DNA of 12,196 bases from Thermoplasmata archaeon (GTDB taxonomy: Archaea > Thermoplasmatota > Thermoplasmata > Thermoplasmatales > Thermoplasmataceae), in NCBI GenBank assembly GCA_021811635.1, contig JAJZNS010000030.1, positions 1-12,196 of the forward strand. Reading direction: 5' to 3'. Positions within the stretch are counted from its first letter, which is position 1. Every line of letters starts with the position of its first letter. The notes below the pieces were generated by a model. That model was not told the DNA's origin. It was given only the letters and a program-made list of their open reading frames with translations, and did no database searches. A program made the translations under genes and the position numbers. Of this stretch, positions 6,687-12,196 are shown piece after piece.

Positions 6687-8685
6687 CAAATCTCTCAACA
6701 TAAAAAAGGGGCAGAAATTCAGCGAAGTCCTCTCAAAATCGAAAAGAGAAGGAGAAGTTATTGCAGTCTCTTTCCAGAACAAGCTGATGGATCTTCAGCA
6801 GGAGGCCCCTTCAGACGGTGAATTTACGCCTGTTACTCTCGATTCCGATGACGGCCTTCGGATATTGAGGCATTCAACCGCTCACCTGCTGGCCCATGCC
6901 GTGACAGAACTGTTTCCGACTGCACTTCTTAACGCGGGACCCGCAACTGATGACGGTTTCTTCTATGATATCGATATGCCTGTGATTTCCAGCGATGATT
7001 TTCCCAAAATCGAGAAGAGGATGCGGGAAATCTCTGAAAGGAATTTGCCAATCATAAGGCATGTACTCCCAAAGAAGGAACTGCAGGAGAAATTTTCCGG
7101 TAACCCCTACAAGCTGCAGAAGATAGGGGACTTCGTGCCCGAAGGGACCTCGTCATCCGTGTATAGCCAGGGAAATTTTGAGGATTTCTGTACCGGTCCT
7201 CACGTGCCGTCCACTGGCTACATCAGGCATTTCAGGCTCACTTCCGTTGCCTCCGCGCTTTACAGGACTGAGGGAGGCCAGAAACAGCTGGTGAGAATTT
7301 ACGGGACTGCGTTCCCTGACGATGCCTCGCTCAAGAGATATTTCCAGATGAAGGAAGAAGCCCAGAAAAGGGATCACAGGAAGATAGGTTCAGAAATGGA
7401 TCTTTATGTATTCGATTCAGAAAATGCACCAGGCTTTCCCCTGTATGCCCCAAACGGCAATGTGATACGGGAAGAGCTTATCAATTACATGCGCAGGCTG
7501 AACGGTAAAAACGGTTGGACCGAAGTTTCCACCCCGCATGTATTCAGGGACAGCATGTGGAAGCGGTCCGGTCATTATGCCAAGTACAAGGAGGACATGT
7601 ACCTGTTCAATCTTGATGAGGATGGCTATGCAATCAAGCCCATGAACTGCCCCGGACACATCCTGATCTTCAGGAGGAACATGTACAGCTATCGCGACCT
7701 GCCAGCAAAGCTGTCGGAATTTGGAACAGTCTACAGGTACGAAAAGTCCGGCGAAGTCGGAGGGCTTACCCGCCCCAGATGCTTCACGATTGATGACGGC
7801 CATGCGTTCCTGGCCCTTGGTCAGGTGGAGGGGGAGATAATTTCCATTCTCCGCATGATCAGGGAGACCTTCACCACCCTCTTTGGGGATCTGGAAATCA
7901 GCTATGAATTGAGCCTGATTGATGAGGATCACCCTGAGAAATTCCTGGTAACGTATTCATGCGACACCTGCGGCGAGAAGTTCGACCTCAGGGGTGCAGT
8001 GGAGGAACTTCGATGCCCTAAATGTGGTTCCGGGGATCTCAGCGTAAATCTGGACAGGTGGATCGAGGCTTCAGAAGCGTTGAGGTCTGCTTTAAGAAAA
8101 CTGGATCTCGCGTTCAGGGAAACCCCCGGCGATGCCGCATTTTATGGACCAAAGATTTCAGTTTACCTGAAGGATGCAATGGGAAGGAAGTGGCAGTTAT
8201 CGACAATCCAGCTCGATTTCTTCATGCCGTCAAACTTTGGATTGACCTATGTAGACAACAACGGTGGAAAGTCGCCAGTGATAATGATCCACAGGGCTGT
8301 TTTCGGGAGCCTCGAGAGGATCATGGCAATTTTGATAGAAAACTACAACGGAAAGCTCCCCACATGGCTCTCGCCGTACCAGGTGGCGGTTGTTCCGGTA
8401 AGCGAACATTTCTCATCATATGCGCAAAAGATCACTGACCAGATCAGGGGAAACGGAATAAGGGTATTGCTTGACAGTTCTGCAGAAACGCTCAACAAGA
8501 GGCTGAGATTGATAAGGAGATTCAGGCCGCCTTACGTTTGCGTGGTTGGGGAAAGGGAGGAGAAGAACGGAACCGTGACCGTCAGGCCCAGATCCGAAAA
8601 GGTCAGCGAGATCACCGTGCCGGAATTCATGAAGACTTTGCTGGAAGAGATAGGAAAGCGGCATATTGACCAACTGATGAAGTGA
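6679..8685 (+). CDS. thrS: Threonyl-tRNA synthetase, bacterial architecture
   Basis: Charges tRNA-Thr with threonine. The 668 residues have the bacterial-type order: a divergent TGS domain (about 1-55), an editing domain with HSTAH (His65, His69) and CTGPH (Cys171, His175), a class II catalytic core, and an anticodon-binding domain (about 566-668). Zinc ligands of the core are Cys324 in NCPGH, His375 in DDGHAF and His538 in MIHRA; motif 2 lies near YRYEKSGEVGG and motif 3 near GSLERIMAIL. Most archaea have a different N-terminal editing domain, so this version suggests ancient transfer, an inference. Two oddities stand out: an insertion of about 40 residues with CDTC and CPKC between motifs 2 and 3, and Ile371 where the usual FTQDDAH has Gln. 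It overlaps hutH by 8 nt, and a small gene follows after 4 nt. Confidence 0.96.
   Translation: MPDKSLNIKKGQKFSEVLSKSKREGEVIAVSFQNKLMDLQQEAPSDGEFTPVTLDSDDGLRILRHSTAHLLAHAVTELFPTALLNAGPATDDGFFYDIDMPVISSDDFPKIEKRMREISERNLPIIRHVLPKKELQEKFSGNPYKLQKIGDFVPEGTSSSVYSQGNFEDFCTGPHVPSTGYIRHFRLTSVASALYRTEGGQKQLVRIYGTAFPDDASLKRYFQMKEEAQKRDHRKIGSEMDLYVFDSENAPGFPLYAPNGNVIREELINYMRRLNGKNGWTEVSTPHVFRDSMWKRSGHYAKYKEDMYLFNLDEDGYAIKPMNCPGHILIFRRNMYSYRDLPAKLSEFGTVYRYEKSGEVGGLTRPRCFTIDDGHAFLALGQVEGEIISILRMIRETFTTLFGDLEISYELSLIDEDHPEKFLVTYSCDTCGEKFDLRGAVEELRCPKCGSGDLSVNLDRWIEASEALRSALRKLDLAFRETPGDAAFYGPKISVYLKDAMGRKWQLSTIQLDFFMPSNFGLTYVDNNGGKSPVIMIHRAVFGSLERIMAILIENYNGKLPTWLSPYQVAVVPVSEHFSSYAQKITDQIRGNGIRVLLDSSAETLNKRLRLIRRFRPPYVCVVGEREEKNGTVTVRPRSEKVSEITVPEFMKTLLEEIGKRHIDQLMK
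7933..8055 (+). other. Zinc-ribbon-like insertion in the ThrRS catalytic domain
   Basis: Residues about 419-459 of ThrRS, from HPEKF to the segment leading into WIEASEALR, replace the short connection seen in typical bacterial enzymes. Cys428-x2-Cys431 and Cys446-x2-Cys449, 14 residues apart, have the layout of a rubredoxin-type zinc ribbon. The flanks align well with the family on both sides, so it is an in-frame insertion and not a frameshift. Confidence 0.75.
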
Positions 8686-8689
8686 TCGC

Positions 8690-9028
8690 GTGACAGACTG
8701 CCTAATCTACAATATCAGCGTTCCACAGAGGCACCCGTCCAGCATATGCGTGGAACTGTCCAGGCTTGTGGAATCACTGGAAGGCATCAGTGGGCTGTTT
8801 TCGACCGTTGCGCAGGATGAAGCGCTCATGGAATTCATCGGTGATTTCTCCAGAACCGACGAAATAAAGCCGGAGGACAGGACAATGGGTTTTGTGGTCG
8901 TAAATGTGGAGAAGAGGAAGATCGCAATCTCCATATCAGACCCTTCAGGCAGGCTGGCTCCTGATGTTAATGCAGCAGCAGACAGGTTCAGGACCCTCGG
9001 AATAGAGACTGAGATCGATCTTTCGTGA
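8690..9028 (+). CDS. Small hypothetical protein downstream of thrS
   Basis: I do not recognise this 112-residue protein. It has no signal peptide or membrane helix and looks like a compact alpha/beta protein: an N-terminal strand (LIYNISV), a helix (ICVELSRLVESLE), a strand near GLFSTVA, an acidic helix (ALMEFIGDF), a clear strand pair (GFVVVNV and KIAISIS), then a helix and a final strand (ETEIDL). The GTG start lies 4 nt after the thrS stop. GAAGTGAT (8679-8686) before it is a partial match to the Shine-Dalgarno, and no earlier start is available without entering thrS. Cotranscription with hutH and thrS is likely. The next gene, tatA, has its own promoter. Confidence 0.75.
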   Translation: MTDCLIYNISVPQRHPSSICVELSRLVESLEGISGLFSTVAQDEALMEFIGDFSRTDEIKPEDRTMGFVVVNVEKRKIAISISDPSGRLAPDVNAAADRFRTLGIETEIDLS

Positions 9029-9037
9029 TGTTTAAGA

Positions 9038-9045
9038 TTATATAA
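9038..9045 (+). promoter_or_regulatory. TATA box of tatA-tatC
   Basis: TTATATAA is centred about 23 nt before the tatA ATG, so the transcript should begin at or next to the start codon. This is the cleanest promoter in the window and implies a leaderless tatA message. Confidence 0.7.
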
Positions 9046-9064
9046 CCGGGCAAATTACCTATCC

Positions 9065-9364
9065 ATGGCGTTTGATTCACTGCCTGATTGGCTCATCATA
9101 ATTGCGGTTGTGCTAATCCTGTTTGGCGGTGCCAGAAAGATACCGGAACTTGCAAGAAACCTGGGAAGGGCCTCAGGCGAATATACTAGGGGAAAGATGG
9201 AGCTTGAGCGGGAGATCAGGAACGCAATGAACAATCCTGGCTCCGCAAAGGATCAGATCGATTACGTGGAAGCTGCGAAGAAGCTTGGGATAGACACAAA
9301 CAATAAGTCTGTTGACCAGATCAAACAGGAGATGTCCGCAAAGCTGAATCCCGAGACCCGATGA
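9065..9364 (+). CDS. tatA: Sec-independent (Tat) translocase subunit TatA
   Basis: TatA oligomers form the passage through which TatC-bound folded proteins cross the cytoplasmic membrane. The 99 residues show the classic layout: a very short N-terminus, a membrane helix at about 8-20, the Phe20-Gly21 hinge, and an amphipathic helix starting KIPELARNLGRASGEY and continuing to about residue 56. A second hydrophilic helical part (about 62-97, IDYVEAAKKLGID) makes up the variable tail. The single gene could serve as TatA/TatB in one, since no separate tatB is seen. The promoter is leaderless, and the stop overlaps the tatC start in an ATGA junction, which implies translational coupling. Confidence 0.93.
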   Translation: MAFDSLPDWLIIIAVVLILFGGARKIPELARNLGRASGEYTRGKMELEREIRNAMNNPGSAKDQIDYVEAAKKLGIDTNNKSVDQIKQEMSAKLNPETR

Positions 9365-10185
9365 TAGATGGTTTTCACCTATCAGATGTACTGAAGCACC
9401 TGGAAGAACTCAGGTACAGATTAATCAGGATTGGGTATTTTTTCATATCCTTCTTTCTCATTTTCATTGTGTTTCGGGTTGAGAAGGTATCCTTGCTTGG
9501 GTTCACATTCCCATTCATATATCCTGACCCATACAGAAATATCTCTGCCCAGTTTCTTGGACTAATAGAAAGCCATGTACTCCCTGCAGGCACTACCCTT
9601 ATAGCGCTGAGGCCGACCGACGGGGTGGTGGGGGACTTCTACGTGGCAATGTTCCTTTCTCTTGTCTTCTCCATGCCGGCGATAGTATACCATGTCGGCA
9701 GGTTCGTTGCCCCCGGCCTGAAAAAACGGGAGGTGGAGACCATTTTTTCGCTAGTGATACCTGCCGCGGTGCTCTTCGCAGCCGGCGCGTTCTTCGGGAT
9801 CTGGTTCATCGCACCTGGCCTTTTCGCCATATTTAACGCCTTTGACCTCGGACTGGGCGCATCCGCCTCTATGGGCATTGTAAATTTCGTAACTTTCCTG
9901 ATTGTATACGTGGTAGCCTTCGGCCTTTCATTCGAGATACCCGTGGTTATGGCTGGCCTCACGCGCCTAAGGGTCGCGAATTCAGCGTTCTGGAAAAAGA
10001 ACTGGAGATATGCGGTGATAGGTGCGCTCGTATTCGGGATGTTTTTCTCCCCTGGAGTGACGGGATTCACAATGGTGGTCATGGCTGTGCCCATGATTGC
10101 CCTGTATTTCCTTGGGATATACGTGTCAATCAGGATCGAGAGGAATATTGAGACTGCCAGCAATGACCTCTCTGAACCGCTCTAG
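9361..10185 (+). CDS. tatC: Sec-independent (Tat) translocase subunit TatC
   Basis: TatC is the membrane receptor that binds the twin-arginine signal of folded export substrates. The 274 residues contain the N-terminal HLEELRYRL motif (13-21) before the first helix, a long first extracytoplasmic loop (about 43-90), the conserved FVAPGLKKRE segment (115-124; its Glu124 matches the functional Glu of the cytoplasmic loop), and GLSFEIPVV (188-196) in the fourth helix. About six hydrophobic helices fit the family. It starts within the tatA stop (ATGA). The 3' 60 nt overlap the 3' end of the opposing crotonase gene, and both reading frames look real. The C-terminal tail after the last helix (about 258-274) is hydrophilic. 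Confidence 0.95.
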   Translation: MIDGFHLSDVLKHLEELRYRLIRIGYFFISFFLIFIVFRVEKVSLLGFTFPFIYPDPYRNISAQFLGLIESHVLPAGTTLIALRPTDGVVGDFYVAMFLSLVFSMPAIVYHVGRFVAPGLKKREVETIFSLVIPAAVLFAAGAFFGIWFIAPGLFAIFNAFDLGLGASASMGIVNFVTFLIVYVVAFGLSFEIPVVMAGLTRLRVANSAFWKKNWRYAVIGALVFGMFFSPGVTGFTMVVMAVPMIALYFLGIYVSIRIERNIETASNDLSEPL

Positions 10186-10875
10186 GCCTTTCAGATCTAT
10201 GGCTGCAAGATCATAGACCATTGAGAGCATTCCGTCCACCTGGCTTGTTTCCCGTGGCCTGATCCGCTTATAGAACCTCCTGGCATAAATGAAATTCTTC
10301 TCAAACTTGCTTAGGGCTGAAGATGGGATGAAACCGGAAAATTCAGCCTCTCCGGCTTCGATTATCCTCCCTGAAAGCATGAGGCCTGCTTCATCATGAG
10401 AAAACATATTCCATGGCACCCCGGTCAGGAACGGCATCCCGAAACGTATCTCGGGGTTTCCTATCCGTGTATCCTTGTCATAGACAACCGCATCGCAGGA
10501 AAGGACGATTTCAAGTGCCAGGCCCAGGCAGAGCCCGTTGATCCTTGCGGAATAGAGTTTCTCTGATGACCTGATCAGCCAGGAAACGCTCCTTGCAAGG
10601 GTGAAGATGTCGTTCATCCTGTCCTCCATACGGATCAGAACGCATGAAGTATCGAATCCAACCGAGAACACGCCCTTCAGGTTGCTTCCAATGGTAACGT
10701 GATCGATCTCCTCATTTATCTCCAGTTCAGATATTGCCTGAACCAGATCCTGAAGCACTTCAGTGTCAATCACGTTCAACGGCGGGTTGTTTAACAGGAT
10801 TCGGGCTGAACCCTTCTCCTTCTTTACTATGACCTTATTCTTGCCGCTTGCCACTTCCCCACATGCCCCATACAT
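10126..10875 (-). CDS. Enoyl-CoA hydratase/isomerase (crotonase) family protein
   Basis: A crotonase-fold enzyme acting on acyl-CoA thioesters, most likely hydrating an enoyl-CoA in fatty-acid or amino-acid breakdown. The 249 residues include PPLNVID (31-37), an oxyanion-hole segment GVFSVGFD (68-75), INGLCLGLALEIVLSCD (112-128) and GNPEIRFGMP (139-148). Glu122 and Glu142 are 20 residues apart, as are the two catalytic glutamates of classical enoyl-CoA hydratase, so hydratase chemistry is plausible; the usual glycine next to the first Glu is replaced (GLALE against GGGCE). The ATG at 10875 has only a weak GGATGA ahead of it; a GTG at 10854 (residue 8) is an alternative, since an AT-rich TTTTTAATG overlaps the first ATG at TATA spacing for it. 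The substrate cannot be told from sequence. The gene overlaps tatC by 60 nt tail to tail. Confidence 0.88.
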   Translation of the reverse strand: MYGACGEVASGKNKVIVKKEKGSARILLNNPPLNVIDTEVLQDLVQAISELEINEEIDHVTIGSNLKGVFSVGFDTSCVLIRMEDRMNDIFTLARSVSWLIRSSEKLYSARINGLCLGLALEIVLSCDAVVYDKDTRIGNPEIRFGMPFLTGVPWNMFSHDEAGLMLSGRIIEAGEAEFSGFIPSSALSKFEKNFIYARRFYKRIRPRETSQVDGMLSMVYDLAAIDLKGLERFREVIAGSLNIPLDPD

Positions 10876-10903
10876 TAAAAATTGTTCATCCTGTATTCAA
10901 GGT

Positions 10904-10917
10904 TGGCATCAATGCCA
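10904..10917. promoter_or_regulatory. Short palindrome upstream of the crotonase gene
   Basis: TGGCAT and ATGCCA are separated by two bases in the 58-bp gap between the small gene ending at 10934 and the crotonase start. Its position 29-42 nt ahead of the crotonase ATG would suit an operator for a dimeric regulator. The two-base centre is too tight for a good RNA hairpin. The site is short and could occur by chance. Confidence 0.3.
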
Positions 10918-10933
10918 CAAGATATGTCAGGAA

Positions 10934-11185
10934 TCAGTACATTGTAAGATTATACAAGTCGTCTGCCTTCTCATAATCCTTTCTCGTCCTTATTTCCAGC
11001 AGCGTTGAAATCTTTTCCATGTATTCTGAAACTGTCGGGTCGTAACCTTCCCTGCCAAGGACGAGCCTCTTCTTTTCCTTGGAGAAAAACACCTGCTCTC
11101 CGTGCTTTTTTAGGCAGTGAATGCATTCAGCCGCCGATTCCTCGTCGTTTCCAAGATGCCCAAAACATTCCCTGAAATTCCTCAA
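10934..11185 (-). CDS. Small hypothetical protein with CxxH and CxxC pairs
   Basis: I do not recognise a family. The reading frame gives 83 residues from a TTG at 11185, or 87 from a GTG at 11197. I prefer the TTG: it forms a TTGA junction with the stop of the upstream gene and has GAGGTG (11195-11200) at 9 nt, a good ribosome site, while the GTG is itself part of that GAGGTG. The N-terminal half has a possible metal-binding pattern, CFGH then CIHC ten residues later, followed by a His; the C-terminal half is charged and helical (VSEYMEKISTLLEIRTRK). There is no membrane segment. It is the third gene of a coupled set nuoN, 11182-11532 and this one. A role near complex I is only inferred from position. 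Confidence 0.65.
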   Translation of the reverse strand: MRNFRECFGHLGNDEESAAECIHCLKKHGEQVFFSKEKKRLVLGREGYDPTVSEYMEKISTLLEIRTRKDYEKADDLYNLTMY

Positions 11186-11532
11186 AGGTCGTCGCACCTC
11201 TTTCCGTTAAACTCCGGATATCTCACATTATAACGATCCAGGCAGTACCGGAGATCGAACCTGTAAAGATTTATCCTGTCTTCAAGTTCCCTGGTGTCTC
11301 CGAACAGCTCAAATTTTTCCCTCTCCGTGAGGCTGGCCAGAAAGGCAGCCGGTAAGGTTTTTCCTGAAAGAATTTCTTCAAGCTGGCCAAAGGCTGCCTT
11401 CATTAGCTTTCCAGAATTGCCGGGGTTGCTGCCTGCTATGGCAATGTCGCGTTTCAGCCTCCACATTACGTCATTTATTTCTCCCGAAAGGATTCCGTTC
11501 CTGAATATCTCCAGCTCAGTTGTGAATTTCAT
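11182..11532 (-). CDS. Small helical hypothetical protein downstream of nuoN
   Basis: I do not recognise a family. The 116-residue soluble protein is predicted by eye to be almost all helical (for example FTTELEIFRNGILSG, LKRDIAIAG, KLMKAAFGQLEEILSG, LEDRINLYRFDLRYCLDRY), mixed in charge, with no signal or membrane helix. The frame opens at a TTG (11568) inside nuoN, but the ATG at 11532 is much better: it is 4 nt after the nuoN stop and preceded by GGTGAT (11536-11541), a strong ribosome site that overlaps that stop. Its own stop overlaps the start of the next small gene. Tight coupling to nuoN suggests a role linked to complex I, such as assembly, but that is inference. Confidence 0.72.
   Translation of the reverse strand: MKFTTELEIFRNGILSGEINDVMWRLKRDIAIAGSNPGNSGKLMKAAFGQLEEILSGKTLPAAFLASLTEREKFELFGDTRELEDRINLYRFDLRYCLDRYNVRYPEFNGKRCDDL
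11195..11200 (-). promoter_or_regulatory. Ribosome binding site deciding a TTG start
   Basis: Read on the minus strand this is GAGGTG, a six-base match to the consensus, 9 nt before the TTG at 11185. The competing GTG start at 11197 uses the last three bases of this same site. Confidence 0.5.
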
Positions 11533-11536
11533 AAGA

Positions 11537-12196
11537 TCACCCGAAAAGTCCTCCTGCAATCCCGACAAGCGTCTGGAAGATTGCGAAATAAATGCCCAAT
11601 CCCACTATAATAATGGCACTCGCAATTATGGGGATGCTCGCTGAACGCGATACGACGAACTCTGAGGAAGGCTTTCCTCTGTACATGACAAGTATGACCC
11701 TAAGGTAATAGAACACGGATATGGCACTGTTCAGAATGGCAATAACGGCGAGCCACCATAATTTTACCTCTATGAGAACAAGGAACAGGAACAGCTTGGA
11801 GACAAAGCCACCCGTAAATGGTATTCCGGCCAGTGACAGCAGCAGTATGGAAAACGCGAGAGCCAGGGAAGGTGATTTCTTGGCAAGCCCTGAAAGATCT
11901 GACAGTTCCACTCTGGCGTTGGGAGACAGGTTCATTGCGAGGAATGCCCCGCCCTTCATGAAGATGTACACCAGGGAATATATCATGCCTGCAGCGATGG
12001 CATCATAGACAAACGTGCTGCTGAGCGAAGTGTCCTGTGCATAGCCTGTGGCACTGAACACAAGGACGAGATATCCGGCCTGTGCAACGCTGGAGTAGGC
12101 GAGCAGCCTCTTTAGGTTCGTCTGCGATAGTGCGGATAAATTACCATATGTCATAGTCACAATGGCAAGGATTGTGAAAATCAGGTAGTAATCGTA
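11537..12196 (-). CDS. nuoN: NADH-quinone oxidoreductase-like complex I subunit N (C-terminal part)
   Basis: The C-terminal 219 residues of an antiporter-like membrane subunit of complex I; the start lies beyond the right edge, since the frame stays open to base 12196 (Tyr-Asp-Tyr-Tyr at the edge). The GTG at 12160 is internal. The subunit carries proton-pumping channels in the membrane arm that couples electron transfer to quinone reduction. Recognisable segments are GNLSALSQTNLKRLLAYSS, followed by a helix with VAQAGYLVL, the FMKGGAFLAM helix with its Lys, LAGIPFTGGFVSKLFLF with a second membrane Lys, and YYLRVILVMY. NuoN fits better than NuoL or NuoM because of NLKRLLAYSSVAQAGY and its usual place as the last gene of the cluster. 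In Thermoplasmatales this type of complex generally lacks the NADH-binding module; the window does not show it. Confidence 0.88.
   Translation of the reverse strand, partial: YDYYLIFTILAIVTMTYGNLSALSQTNLKRLLAYSSVAQAGYLVLVFSATGYAQDTSLSSTFVYDAIAAGMIYSLVYIFMKGGAFLAMNLSPNARVELSDLSGLAKKSPSLALAFSILLLSLAGIPFTGGFVSKLFLFLVLIEVKLWWLAVIAILNSAISVFYYLRVILVMYRGKPSSEFVVSRSASIPIIASAIIIVGLGIYFAIFQTLVGIAGGLFG

Noticed and set aside
7417..7932. Minus-strand open frame of 171 codons inside thrS
   Set aside because: It mirrors the codon structure of thrS and matches no known family.
9639..10163. Minus-strand open frame of 174 codons inside tatC
   Set aside because: It is antisense to the conserved TatC segments and is explained by the codon bias of tatC.
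10934..11532. One gene split by a frameshift into two small frames
   Set aside because: The TTGA junction and the GAGGTG site before it look like natural coupling, and the two parts differ in character; without homologues a frameshift cannot be fully excluded.
11533..11568. TTG at 11568 as start of the small gene after nuoN
   Set aside because: It lies within nuoN without a ribosome site, while the ATG at 11532 has GGTGAT and ideal placement.
1..12196. CRISPR array, insertion sequence, prophage or defence island
   Set aside because: No regularly spaced direct repeats, transposase, integrase or terminal inverted repeats were seen, and gene content is housekeeping.

Overview
The window looks like a chromosomal stretch of an acidophilic, heterotrophic archaeon of the Thermoplasmatales or a close relative, with moderate GC. 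The evidence is a secreted, membrane-anchored thermopsin-family (A5) acid protease, an archaeal-length triosephosphate isomerase of 219 residues, a tRNA gene without an encoded CCA, heavy use of AGG and ATA codons, and TATA boxes about 23-30 nt upstream of start codons with almost no 5' leader. Internal genes with upstream neighbours instead tend to have Shine-Dalgarno matches of the GGTGAT type. Placement is from gene content only; no phylogeny was run.

Layout, left to right. (1) 1-300: C-terminal end of a Bcp/PrxQ-type peroxiredoxin. (2) 301-338: A/T tract that reads as a poly-T terminator for the leftward gene. (3) 339-3542, minus: a very large thermopsin-like surface protein with a beta-helix-like middle, two C-terminal beta repeats and a C-terminal membrane anchor. 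(4) 3667-5003, plus: tpiA and a short-range partner encoding a three-helix membrane protein of unknown role. (5) 5059-5133: tRNA-Gly(UCC) with its own promoter and T-rich terminator. (6) 5166-9028, plus: hutH (histidine ammonia-lyase), thrS (bacterial-architecture threonyl-tRNA synthetase with an unusual CxxC...CxxC insertion) and a small unknown gene, all tightly packed. (7) 9065-10185, plus: tatA-tatC with a leaderless promoter, the Tat translocon. (8) 10126-12196, minus: the end of a complex I nuoN gene, two small unknown genes translationally coupled to it, and a crotonase-fold enoyl-CoA hydratase/isomerase whose 3' end overlaps the 3' end of tatC by 60 nt.

The genes are mostly housekeeping: central carbon metabolism, amino-acid catabolism, tRNA charging, protein export, respiration, and extracellular peptide breakdown. 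There is no sign of a mobile element, CRISPR array or defence island. The best candidates for something new are the zinc-ribbon-like insertion in the ThrRS catalytic domain, the composite thermopsin/beta-helix protein, the pair of small genes coupled to nuoN (one with a CxxH...CxxC pattern), and the small unknown gene following thrS.
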